Below are positions 1 to 5,192 of a stretch of 5,192 bases of DNA, one piece after another. A model generated the notes under the pieces. The model saw only the letters and a list, made by a program, of their open reading frames with translations. It made no database searches and had not been told where the DNA came from. The DNA comes from Rhodocyclaceae bacterium (GTDB lineage Bacteria > Pseudomonadota > Gammaproteobacteria > Burkholderiales > Rhodocyclaceae): assembly GCA_030682595.1 (NCBI GenBank), contig JAUXNZ010000143.1:1-5192 (forward strand), written 5' to 3'. Numbering within the stretch: the first letter of the stretch is position 1; each line of letters opens with the position of its first letter. A program made the position numbers and the translations under genes.

Positions 1-1540
1 CGTCGGCCGCCGGGGCGAAGGTGATCCAGTTCTTCGAACCCTTGTTGTACTCGAAGCCCAGTTTGGTCTTCGACGGCAGGTCGTAGCGTACGCCCAGCGC
101 AATGGCCTGGCCGGTCTTCTTGCTCGGGGCCTCTGGTTGGAAGAAAGCACCCGTCAGCAGACCCTGGAAGCCGAACTGCGCCGAAACGTTGTTGTTCGGG
201 TTGGTGCGCGAGAGGCCCCAGTCGGCGAAGACATGCAGGTCGCCGCCACCGACGCCCTTGAAGGTGCACATCGCGCCAATGCCGAACCAGTCGATGTCGC
301 CGAGGTTGATCGAGGGCGCGGTGTTGCCGAAATAGGTGTTGTTCATCACCGGCGCATCAAAGATCTTCATGCCGCGGTTCCACTGCATCCAGACGCGCAG
401 CGGGTCGGTATCGATCGGCACGAGGGCGATGCCGAGCATCGTGGTGTCCTTGATCGAATTGCCGGTGCGGGTGAAGCCGCTCTCGAAGCCGACACCGTAG
501 CAGATCTTGGCGTAAGCGCCGGGCAGTGCATCGATTTCCGGTGCATAGCCGAGCGTCATGCCGTCGAAGGCGTAATCGACGAGCAGGCCGGGCGTGCCGC
601 CATTACCGGGGCGCGGGTTGTTGGTGCGCAGGTTGTTTGGTGCGCCGCCGGTGGAGGGACGACGGCCGACCGAGAACCACATGTCCATGTCGGCGATGTT
701 GCTCCAGGTGCCATAGACGCGGTCGACGTTCAGACGGCTGTCGGAAGGCACGTGGCTGACCGTGCCATCGAAGACGCCGACGCGGTCGGCGAAGAAGGGC
801 GCGGCACCGGAATTGCTGAGAGCCGCGTCGCTCTGCGAACCAAACACCTTGTACATCGCCAGCCGCGCATTGACCGTGACATCCTGCGTCGCCTTGGCGC
901 CGAGGTCGAGGGTGAAGCGGTTGGTGTAGAGGGCTGAATTTTTTGGTTTGTAGGCGGGAACAGTTTCAGCAAAAACACCCATGCCTCCAATCATACCGGC
1001 GTTCATTGGATTGGCAAGGAAGGTCTGCGCATCGCCGAGGGTTTGTATGGCTGACATGTTCTGGGCGAAAGTCATTAGGCCGGTCAGTGCGCTGGATGTG
1101 GACATTGATCCCATGGGCACTGATCCGAAATAGGATGATGATCCAGCCACAGTGGAGGGGTTAGCGAAAAAATCCCCCATCAGCGCCTGCTGAGCGTTAC
1201 CAAAAGTGGCGTTGACATCAGTAAAGGTCTTGGTCTCACCCCGCAGCGAATCAGCCCGGAATTGATAGCTGCCGCCCACGGTCAGCCATTTGCTCAGCGA
1301 CTTGTCTTCCAGGCGCTCGACCTTGCCTTTGAGATCGGCGACGGCGACGCTCTCCGACTTGGCGGCGAGGTTGTTGACCTTTTCTTCGCTGGCCTTGACT
1401 TGGGCGCGCAGCGTTTCGATCTCGCGCGAGAGGGCTTCGAGGCGCTTCAGCAGGTCGGCGTCAGCGGCGCTGGCGACCATCGGCAGGGCCAAACCTGCGA
1501 TCAAGGTGACAAGCAATTTCTTCCTGAATGTCTGGTTCAT
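1..1540 (-). CDS. DUF3373 family outer-membrane (porin-like) protein, 3' end cut by window edge
   Basis: An intact frame of 513 codons runs from ATG at 1540 off the left edge, so the C-terminus is missing. Residues 1-25 form a signal peptide (basic MNQTFRKK, hydrophobic core, cleavage after ASA), so the protein is exported. Residues 29-80 are a charged heptad-like coiled coil (LLKRLEALSREIETLRAQV), common at the N-terminus of trimeric or periplasm-anchored porins. From about residue 85 alternating aromatic strands suggest a beta-barrel. The GRRPSTGGAPNNL stretch (292-304) and the LGFEYNKGSKNWI region (494-506) match my memory of DUF3373 proteins, which are usually a little over 500 residues, so perhaps 40-60 are missing. 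Residues 109-200 are a Ser/Met/Ala/Gly-rich insert with different codon use. Cysteines occur at 347 and 425. The start is supported by AGGAG at 1546-1550, five bases upstream. The family has no firmly assigned substrate; a channel role is inferred. Confidence 0.85.
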   Translation of the reverse strand, partial: MNQTFRKKLLVTLIAGLALPMVASAADADLLKRLEALSREIETLRAQVKASEEKVNNLAAKSESVAVADLKGKVERLEDKSLSKWLTVGGSYQFRADSLRGETKTFTDVNATFGNAQQALMGDFFANPSTVAGSSSYFGSVPMGSMSTSSALTGLMTFAQNMSAIQTLGDAQTFLANPMNAGMIGGMGVFAETVPAYKPKNSALYTNRFTLDLGAKATQDVTVNARLAMYKVFGSQSDAALSNSGAAPFFADRVGVFDGTVSHVPSDSRLNVDRVYGTWSNIADMDMWFSVGRRPSTGGAPNNLRTNNPRPGNGGTPGLLVDYAFDGMTLGYAPEIDALPGAYAKICYGVGFESGFTRTGNSIKDTTMLGIALVPIDTDPLRVWMQWNRGMKIFDAPVMNNTYFGNTAPSINLGDIDWFGIGAMCTFKGVGGGDLHVFADWGLSRTNPNNNVSAQFGFQGLLTGAFFQPEAPSKKTGQAIALGVRYDLPSKTKLGFEYNKGSKNWITFAPAAD

Positions 1541-1545
1541 GACTT

Positions 1546-1550
1546 CTCCT
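1546..1550 (-). promoter_or_regulatory. Ribosome binding site of the DUF3373 gene
   Basis: Read on the minus strand, AGGAG lies five bases before the ATG at 1540-1538. It fixes the start codon, which also yields a complete signal peptide directly from residue 1. Confidence 0.8.
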
Positions 1551-1616
1551 AAGGATTACTGCAAGGAAACAAAATGGGCAGCACGCACAGCCAGGCACCT
1601 TACGCTCGATGAGCTT

Positions 1617-1660
1617 GTTACTGTATAAAAATATTCTAATATGCCGCTAGTAATATAAAT
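1617..1660 (-). promoter_or_regulatory. AT-rich presumed promoter region of the DUF3373 gene
   Basis: This stretch of the 185-bp gap between the phosphate transporter stop and the DUF3373 start is strikingly AT-rich against GC-rich surroundings. On the minus strand it holds several TATA-like hexamers (TATATT, TATTAG, TATACA) and a 12-bp palindrome ATATTCTAATAT at 1631-1642. I could not pair any of them with a convincing -35 at 16-18 bp, so the exact promoter is not assigned. The leader to the ATG would be about 80-100 bases. The rest of the gap (1661-1725) shows no gene and no convincing terminator. Confidence 0.4.
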
Positions 1661-1725
1661 CTACGCAAGCAGGTCGGTGAGGATTTTCGCGCGCTGCGCT
1701 GTGCTTTTCGCGGCGGCTGGTTGCG

Positions 1726-3309
1726 TCAGGGCAACATCGCCCCGCGCAGGGCGAAAAAGAACAGCGCGCCAAGTAGCGCCGAGGCGGGCACGGTGATGAT
1801 CCAGGCCGCCGCGATCTTCAGCAGTTGCGAGCGCTTGACCAGTTCCTTGCGATACACCTTGCGCAGGCCCTTGCGTTCCTGGGACGAAAACAGTTCTGGG
1901 TTTTCGCGGGCCTTGGCTTCGCGCTTCAGCACTTCGAGCATGTTGCCCTTTTCGTGGATCGGCGCCTTGTCGAAGCGTTGCAGGAAGGCTTCGATGGCTG
2001 CCTGGTCGCCCGCCGGGTGGTGCGACTGAATTTCCTCGACCATGCGCGCGTAATTCGACTTGAGAAACTCGCGTAGGAAGCCCACGCCAAACACGCCGCC
2101 GACGGCGATATGGGTCGAGCTGACCGGCAGGCCGAGCTGGCTGGCGATGATGACGGTGATGGTGGCCGCCATGGCGATGCAGAATGCGCGAATCTGGTCC
2201 AACTCGGTGATTTCCGAGCCAACGGTGCGGATCAGCCTGGGGCCGAACAGGGCGAGGCCGACGGCGATGCCAATGGCGCCGACCATCATTACCCACAGCG
2301 GAATGTGCGCCGACTTGCCGAGGCTGGCGCCGCCCAGCACGTCGGCGATTGCGGCCAGCGGGCCGATCGCGTTGGCCACGTCGTTGGCGCCATGGGCGAA
2401 GCTGAGCAGGGCGGCGGCAAAGATCAGCGGCACGGTGAACATGGTGTTGACCCGGGGTTTGTCGGCGTTGGCGGCGGTGTCGCCGACTCGCGATTGCCGC
2501 TCGACGCGCGGTTTCACCAATAAAAAGACGATGATGGCCACGGCCAGGCCGGTCAGGGCGGCGGTGGCAAAGTTCACATTGAGGACGGCCCTGACGCCTT
2601 TCAACATCAGATAGGTGGTGAAGGTCCAGGCCATGAAGGCCACCAGCAGGGGAACCACCCGCCGGGCGGCCGCCATCATGTCGTTCTGGTAGGTAACGCT
2701 GCGCTTGATGAGGTAAAGAAAGGCGGCCGCGACAATGCCGCCCAAGAGGGGCGAAATTACCCAACTGGCGGCGATGTAGCCCATCGTGCCCCAGTTGGCC
2801 ACCCCCCAGCCGCCAGCGGCCACGCCGGCACCGAGCACGCCGCCGACGATGGAATGCGTTGTCGACACGGGCGCGCCGACGGCGGTGGCGATGTTGAGCC
2901 AGATCGCGCCGGCCAGCAGCGCGGCCATCATCAGCCAGACGAAAACATCGGCGTTGGCCACGCTGTCCTGGCTGATGATGCCGCCACGAATCGTCTGCAC
3001 CACGTCACCGCCGGCGATCAACGCTCCTGCGGCCTCGCAAACTGCCGCAATGATCAGGGCGCCGGTCATGGTCAGCGCCCGCGAGCCGACCGCCGGACCG
3101 ACGTTGTTGGCGACATCGTTGGCGCCGATGTTGATGGCCATGTAGCCGCCGATCACGGTGGCCATGATCAGCAGAAAACTGCCGCCGCCGCGTGCCCAGG
3201 CGTAGAACATGACGCCGATGATGAACAGCAACGCGATGCCAAAGCGGAGCATCTCGCGACGCGTCTTGAGCGTGGCGCGTTCGATATCGTTGAGATTGGT
3301 GAGTTCCAT
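1726..3309 (-). CDS. pit: PiT (Pho-4) family inorganic phosphate transporter
   Basis: The gene encodes a 527-residue inner-membrane permease of the PiT/Pho-4 family (PF01384), which imports inorganic phosphate with a cation. The two inverted family repeats are clear: GANDVANNVGPAVGS at 62-76 with GAPVSTTHS at 145-153, then GANDVANAIGP at 307-317 with LPVSSTH at 394-400. About twelve hydrophobic segments span residues 23-413 and 498-521. GANDVAN replaces the GFHDTAN form of E. coli PitA, so it groups with the eukaryote/archaea-like branch; whether H+ or Na+ drives it cannot be read here. Residues 414-497 form a soluble charged insert before the last helix (WIITVPAS at 503). I recall a similar insert in other proteobacterial members. 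An in-frame TAG at 3313-3315 makes ATG 3309 the most upstream possible ATG start, though no good Shine-Dalgarno precedes it. No DUF47/PhoU-like partner gene adjoins it. Confidence 0.95.
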   Translation of the reverse strand: MELTNLNDIERATLKTRREMLRFGIALLFIIGVMFYAWARGGGSFLLIMATVIGGYMAINIGANDVANNVGPAVGSRALTMTGALIIAAVCEAAGALIAGGDVVQTIRGGIISQDSVANADVFVWLMMAALLAGAIWLNIATAVGAPVSTTHSIVGGVLGAGVAAGGWGVANWGTMGYIAASWVISPLLGGIVAAAFLYLIKRSVTYQNDMMAAARRVVPLLVAFMAWTFTTYLMLKGVRAVLNVNFATAALTGLAVAIIVFLLVKPRVERQSRVGDTAANADKPRVNTMFTVPLIFAAALLSFAHGANDVANAIGPLAAIADVLGGASLGKSAHIPLWVMMVGAIGIAVGLALFGPRLIRTVGSEITELDQIRAFCIAMAATITVIIASQLGLPVSSTHIAVGGVFGVGFLREFLKSNYARMVEEIQSHHPAGDQAAIEAFLQRFDKAPIHEKGNMLEVLKREAKARENPELFSSQERKGLRKVYRKELVKRSQLLKIAAAWIITVPASALLGALFFFALRGAMLP

Positions 3310-3403
3310 GGTCTATGGGAGAAAAAAATTGCGAGGATTATCGCACCCTATCGTCGGCAGGCTTATCGGTGGGGCGAATTCCGCGCCGCTCGACGATATC
3401 GGG

Positions 3404-3426
3404 ATGTCAATGCGCTGTAACATTGA
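3404..3426. promoter_or_regulatory. Operator-like element: inverted repeat overlapping a Pho-box-like direct repeat
   Basis: Two readings overlap. As an inverted repeat, TCAATG (3407-3412) and CATTGA (3421-3426) are perfect arms around an 8-bp spacer. As a direct repeat, ATGTCAA (3404-3410) and CTGTAAC (3415-3421) sit 11 bp apart; compared with the E. coli Pho-box unit CTGTCAT each matches at 5 of 7 positions. PhoB boxes are known to use this 11-bp period. The position, between a phosphate transporter gene and its divergent neighbour, makes phosphate control plausible, but the match is imperfect and the site is inferred. Confidence 0.35.
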
Positions 3427-3506
3427 ATTGCTAGGCTTCGTCTGCTTTCTTTTTCAAAGCATCATCCAGGAAAACGCTTCTCACATCATTGTTGCCCAAG
3501 ATTGAC

Positions 3507-3511
3507 AGGGG
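3507..3511 (+). promoter_or_regulatory. Ribosome binding site deciding the DUF3422 start
   Basis: AGGGG sits five bases before ATG 3517. This favours ATG 3517 over the in-frame TTG at 3502, which has no purine-rich sequence at the proper distance upstream. Confidence 0.7.
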
Positions 3512-3516
3512 ATAAC

Positions 3517-4842
3517 ATGCACGCCAGGTTGCACGCCCGATTGAAATTGGCCGGACTCGAAGAGCATCCGCTGCGTGAGCGTTTGAACAGCGAGTTTCAC
3601 GCCCATTTGCCGATTCCCCTGAGTAGTCCGCTGATCGTTTCGCATCTCGCCTTCAAACATGAAGGTTTGACCGAGCAGGATGAGCGCGACAATCTCGCGC
3701 GTTTGTGCCAATCCTGCGTCTGTCAGTCGGTTGAAAGCTCGGATACGCACCTGGTGCTCGACGCCGGCAGTTTTCGCCTGCGCTGGGAGTTGCATACCGA
3801 GTTTTCGAGCTACACTTTTTCCCGGCCATTGGTGGTCGGCGAGCCGTTCAACCCGGATTCAACGGCGCTCGAGGCCGTTGTGCCTTCGTTCCTGGCGGCG
3901 ATTCCCGGGCAGTTGATTGTCGCGACGCATGTCGAACTGCGCTCGATGGCGGAGATGTCGCCGGAAGCGGTGATCGCCGGTTTTCCGCCGAGCGGGCGTC
4001 AGATGGTGGCCGTTCAGGTGGGCGCAGGTGCGGCGTGGGTGTTTACGGACTTCATGTTCGACAACGGCTTTTCGCACTTTCTCGTGCTCGATGCCTCGAT
4101 GACACAACGTCAGGCGGGACGCGCGGTTCTGCGTCTGCTGGAAATCGAGACCTATCGCATGATGGCCTTGCTCGGTTTGCCGGTTGCCAAGGAGGTGGGC
4201 CGCTGGTTGGGCGGTGCTGAACAGGAGCTGGCCGATCTGATGGATCAGATCGGCCAGGCACGTTCGCCGGAGGACGAGCGCGCGGTGTTGGCCAGCCTGG
4301 CGAAGCTGGCCGCGGAGGTCGAACATTCGGTGGCGCGCACCACCTTTCGTTTTGGCGCCGCCCGCGCTTATCACCGTCTGGTCATGCAACGTATCGAGGA
4401 TTTGCGCGAGCTGCGCATCCCGGGCTTTCCGACGCTCAACGAATTCATGCAGCGGCGTCTGCTGCCGGCGATGGATACCTGCGCGGCCATGGCGCGGCGG
4501 CAAGACGACTTGTCAGGTCGCGTAGCGCGCAACAGTCAGTTGCTGCGCACCCGCGTCGATATCGAGATTGAAAAACAAAACCATGAGTTGCTGGCCCAGA
4601 TGAACAATCGCGCCAAGCTGCAGTTGCGCTTGCAGGAAACGGTCGAGGGCCTTTCGGTCGTCGCCATCACCTACTACGGATCGCAGTTGGTGCACTATCT
4701 GGTCAAGGGGGGGCAGCATCTGCTTCCCGGCTGGTCGCCCGAGATTGTCACCGCTGCGTCGATTCCGCTGATTGCGCTGCTCGCGCTGTTCGGCATCAAG
4801 CGCATGCGCAAGTCGCTCTCCGAGGATGCGGCTACCCAGTAG
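3517..4842 (+). CDS. DUF3422 family membrane-anchored protein of unknown function
   Basis: This 441-residue protein matches the DUF3422 family (PF11902; predicted membrane-anchored protein) in length and layout. Recognisable regions are HPLRERLNSEFHAH near the N-terminus (17-30), FTDFMFDNGFSHFLVLD (176-192), and RAVLRLLEIETYRMMALLGLP (202-222), which leads into a long helical section. Residues 232-375 are mostly charged helix, likely coiled coil, including SQLLRTRVDIEIEKQNHELL (340-359). Two hydrophobic helices follow at about 377-396 and 410-427, ending in a basic tail (KRMRKS). With no signal peptide, most of the protein should be cytoplasmic and tethered by this C-terminal hairpin. The coiled-coil plus two-helix ending resembles the general plan of RMD1/DUF155 and CorA-type proteins, but that is only an architectural analogy. 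A C-X2-C-X-C cluster (C64, C67, C69) is present. The family's biochemical role is unknown to me. It is divergent from pit. Confidence 0.88.
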   Translation: MHARLHARLKLAGLEEHPLRERLNSEFHAHLPIPLSSPLIVSHLAFKHEGLTEQDERDNLARLCQSCVCQSVESSDTHLVLDAGSFRLRWELHTEFSSYTFSRPLVVGEPFNPDSTALEAVVPSFLAAIPGQLIVATHVELRSMAEMSPEAVIAGFPPSGRQMVAVQVGAGAAWVFTDFMFDNGFSHFLVLDASMTQRQAGRAVLRLLEIETYRMMALLGLPVAKEVGRWLGGAEQELADLMDQIGQARSPEDERAVLASLAKLAAEVEHSVARTTFRFGAARAYHRLVMQRIEDLRELRIPGFPTLNEFMQRRLLPAMDTCAAMARRQDDLSGRVARNSQLLRTRVDIEIEKQNHELLAQMNNRAKLQLRLQETVEGLSVVAITYYGSQLVHYLVKGGQHLLPGWSPEIVTAASIPLIALLALFGIKRMRKSLSEDAATQ

Positions 4843-4852
4843 GCGTCCTCGG
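4820..4852 (+). terminator. Strong hairpin straddling the DUF3422 stop codon
   Basis: CCGAGGATGC (4820-4829) pairs with GCGTCCTCGG (4843-4852) over ten base pairs with one G-U wobble. Inside it CTAC (4832-4835) pairs with GTAG (4839-4842) around a CCA loop, leaving a two-base GG bulge. The right inner arm contains the TAG stop at 4840-4842. No T-run follows, so this is not a classical intrinsic terminator. It could stabilise the mRNA 3' end or assist Rho-dependent termination, or it could be incidental to GC-rich coding sequence. Confidence 0.4.
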
Positions 4853-4981
4853 CCACGCACGAAGTGCCGCGCATGAACCAGCACGAGGTCTCCGAGCACG
4901 CCGCTAATATTGTTACGGTGTGATTACAGTGCATGCAGTAAAAAGTCGGCGCTGGCAGGACGGCGATGGCAGGGGGCGGGT

Positions 4982-5004
4982 ATTATGTTGCAATGCAACA
5001 TAAT
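4982..5004. promoter_or_regulatory. Perfect 23-bp palindrome, probable operator
   Basis: The arms ATTATGTTGCA (4982-4992) and TGCAACATAAT (4994-5004) are exact reverse complements around a single central A at 4993. It lies 21 bp before ATG 5026. Its right arm contains CATAAT, a good -10 hexamer, so a bound protein would cover the promoter, as a repressor would. The TGCA-A-TGCA core recalls TGC/GCA-centred sites that I associate with the polyhydroxyalkanoate regulator PhaR in betaproteobacteria, but I cannot verify that here. As RNA it could also fold, but no T-run follows and the position favours an operator. Confidence 0.65.
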
Positions 5005-5017
5005 CTTGGGTGAAGGA
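4999..5017 (+). promoter_or_regulatory. Probable -10 element and ribosome binding site of the gene at 5026
   Basis: CATAAT (4999-5004) matches the -10 consensus at five of six positions, and AAGGA (5013-5017) lies eight bases before the ATG. A start site near 5010-5012 would leave a very short leader. No clear -35 is seen 16-18 bp upstream (the area is G-rich, near 4971-4980), so the promoter may be weak or activator-dependent. Confidence 0.4.
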
Positions 5018-5025
5018 TCCTGACC

Positions 5026-5192
5026 ATGGATGAAAAGTGGAAGGACGATGTCTATCGCAAGCGCGCCGAACTGGCGCGGCGGCTGCACGAACCGATGGCG
5101 CGGCTGGCGCGGCTGTGCGCCGCCGTCTGGGGCGACCGCCAGCGCCTGAACGATCGGCTGGCCGTCGGTTGCGGCGGCATTCCCCATGCCGT
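5026..5192 (+). CDS. N-terminal fragment of a protein of uncertain family (possibly PDC/cache-type sensor)
   Basis: An open frame of 55 codons begins at ATG 5026 and continues off the right edge. It starts MDEKWKDDVYRKRAELARRL and is rich in Arg, Leu and Ala. There is no signal peptide or membrane segment in the visible part, so this part is cytoplasmic unless a helix comes later. Residues 15-45 look like one or two amphipathic helices. The start is backed by AAGGA eight bases upstream and by the operator-like palindrome just before it. The spacing of a helix followed by LAVGCGGIPHA (45-55) loosely recalls the start of small PDC/cache sensor-domain proteins seen in Rhodocyclaceae. This is a weak impression; the product should be treated as unassigned. 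Confidence 0.6.
   Translation, partial: MDEKWKDDVYRKRAELARRLHEPMARLARLCAAVWGDRQRLNDRLAVGCGGIPHA

Larger units (their letters stand above)
3310..3516. promoter_or_regulatory. Divergent intergenic region between pit and the DUF3422 gene
   Basis: These 207 bp separate two divergent starts and must hold both promoters. On the minus strand GATAAT (3337-3342) could be a -10 for pit, but nothing resembling TTGACA lies at the right distance. On the plus strand TTGAAT (3424-3429) could be a -35, but no clear -10 follows it. The one structured element is the repeat at 3404-3426, listed separately. I see no small coding gene here. Confidence 0.5.

Noticed and set aside
137..937. A 266-codon plus-strand open frame opposite the DUF3373 gene
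   Set aside because: It is Ala/Val/Arg/Glu/Asp-rich low-complexity sequence expected from reading the complement of a GC3-biased gene. The minus-strand frame has a signal peptide, ribosome binding site and family motifs.
1663..1726. Inverted repeat ACGCAA / TTGCGT after the pit stop as a terminator
   Set aside because: The six-base arms are 52 bases apart with no T-run, too weak to call.
1661..2764. A 367-codon minus-strand open frame overlapping pit in another frame
   Set aside because: It is an Arg/Pro/Gly/His-rich shadow frame without domain features. The overlapping frame carries the full PiT signatures.
3405..3410. Perfect TTGACA (minus strand) as a -35 element for pit
   Set aside because: The sequence 16-18 bp downstream is GC-rich (GGCGCG), with no -10 hexamer. 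The hexamer is better read as part of the repeat element.
2060..3420. Several plus-strand open frames of 119-188 codons opposite pit
   Set aside because: They are antisense shadows of the transporter with no recognisable motif and no ribosome binding sites of note.
3502..3516. In-frame TTG start extending the DUF3422 protein by five residues
   Set aside because: The AGGGG at 3507-3511 is placed correctly for ATG 3517 and would lie inside the coding region if TTG were used.
4857..4867. Small hairpin GCAC-GAA-GTGC downstream of the DUF3422 gene
   Set aside because: A four-base stem is common by chance in GC-rich sequence, and no T-run follows.
3859..4899. Minus-strand open frames of 214 and 128 codons opposite the DUF3422 gene
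   Set aside because: They are His/Arg/Gln-rich antisense shadows; the plus-strand gene explains the sequence.
4924..5187. An 87-codon minus-strand open frame across the last gap and the 5026 gene
   Set aside because: It crosses the palindrome and the start region of the plus-strand gene, and its composition (Pro/Gln/Ala/Arg) is that of a shadow frame.

Overview
The window is ordinary, GC-rich chromosomal sequence from a Gram-negative bacterium. The strong GC3 bias, an outer-membrane DUF3373 protein with a signal peptide, and a DUF3422 membrane-anchored protein together suggest a betaproteobacterium, most plausibly of the Rhodocyclaceae (Dechloromonas / Azonexus / Accumulibacter type). That placement is recalled from family knowledge and was not computed. 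I see no rRNA, tRNA, CRISPR array, insertion sequence or phage gene.

Layout. Positions 1-1540 (minus) hold the first 513 codons of a DUF3373 beta-barrel-type outer-membrane protein that runs off the left edge. A 185-bp gap (1541-1725) carries its ribosome binding site and an AT-rich presumed promoter. Positions 1726-3309 (minus) encode a complete PiT/Pho-4 family inorganic phosphate transporter. A 207-bp divergent intergenic region (3310-3516) follows, holding a dyad/direct-repeat element that resembles a Pho box. Positions 3517-4842 (plus) encode a complete DUF3422 protein with a two-helix C-terminal membrane anchor. A strong hairpin straddles its stop codon. The next gap (4843-5025) contains a perfect 23-bp palindrome just upstream of a second plus-strand gene. 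That gene starts at 5026 and is cut by the right edge after 55 codons.

How the genes may relate. The phosphate transporter sits in the inner membrane and the DUF3373 protein in the outer membrane, both on the minus strand. Their separation and the AT-rich gap favour separate promoters, although read-through is possible. The DUF3422 gene is divergent from the transporter and shares its regulatory region. The last gene looks separately controlled through its own operator-like palindrome.

No exciting undescribed system stands out. The items most worth a second look are the 23-bp palindrome at 4982-5004, the Pho-box-like element at 3404-3426, the compositionally odd insert in the DUF3373 protein, and the uncharacterised DUF3422 protein itself.
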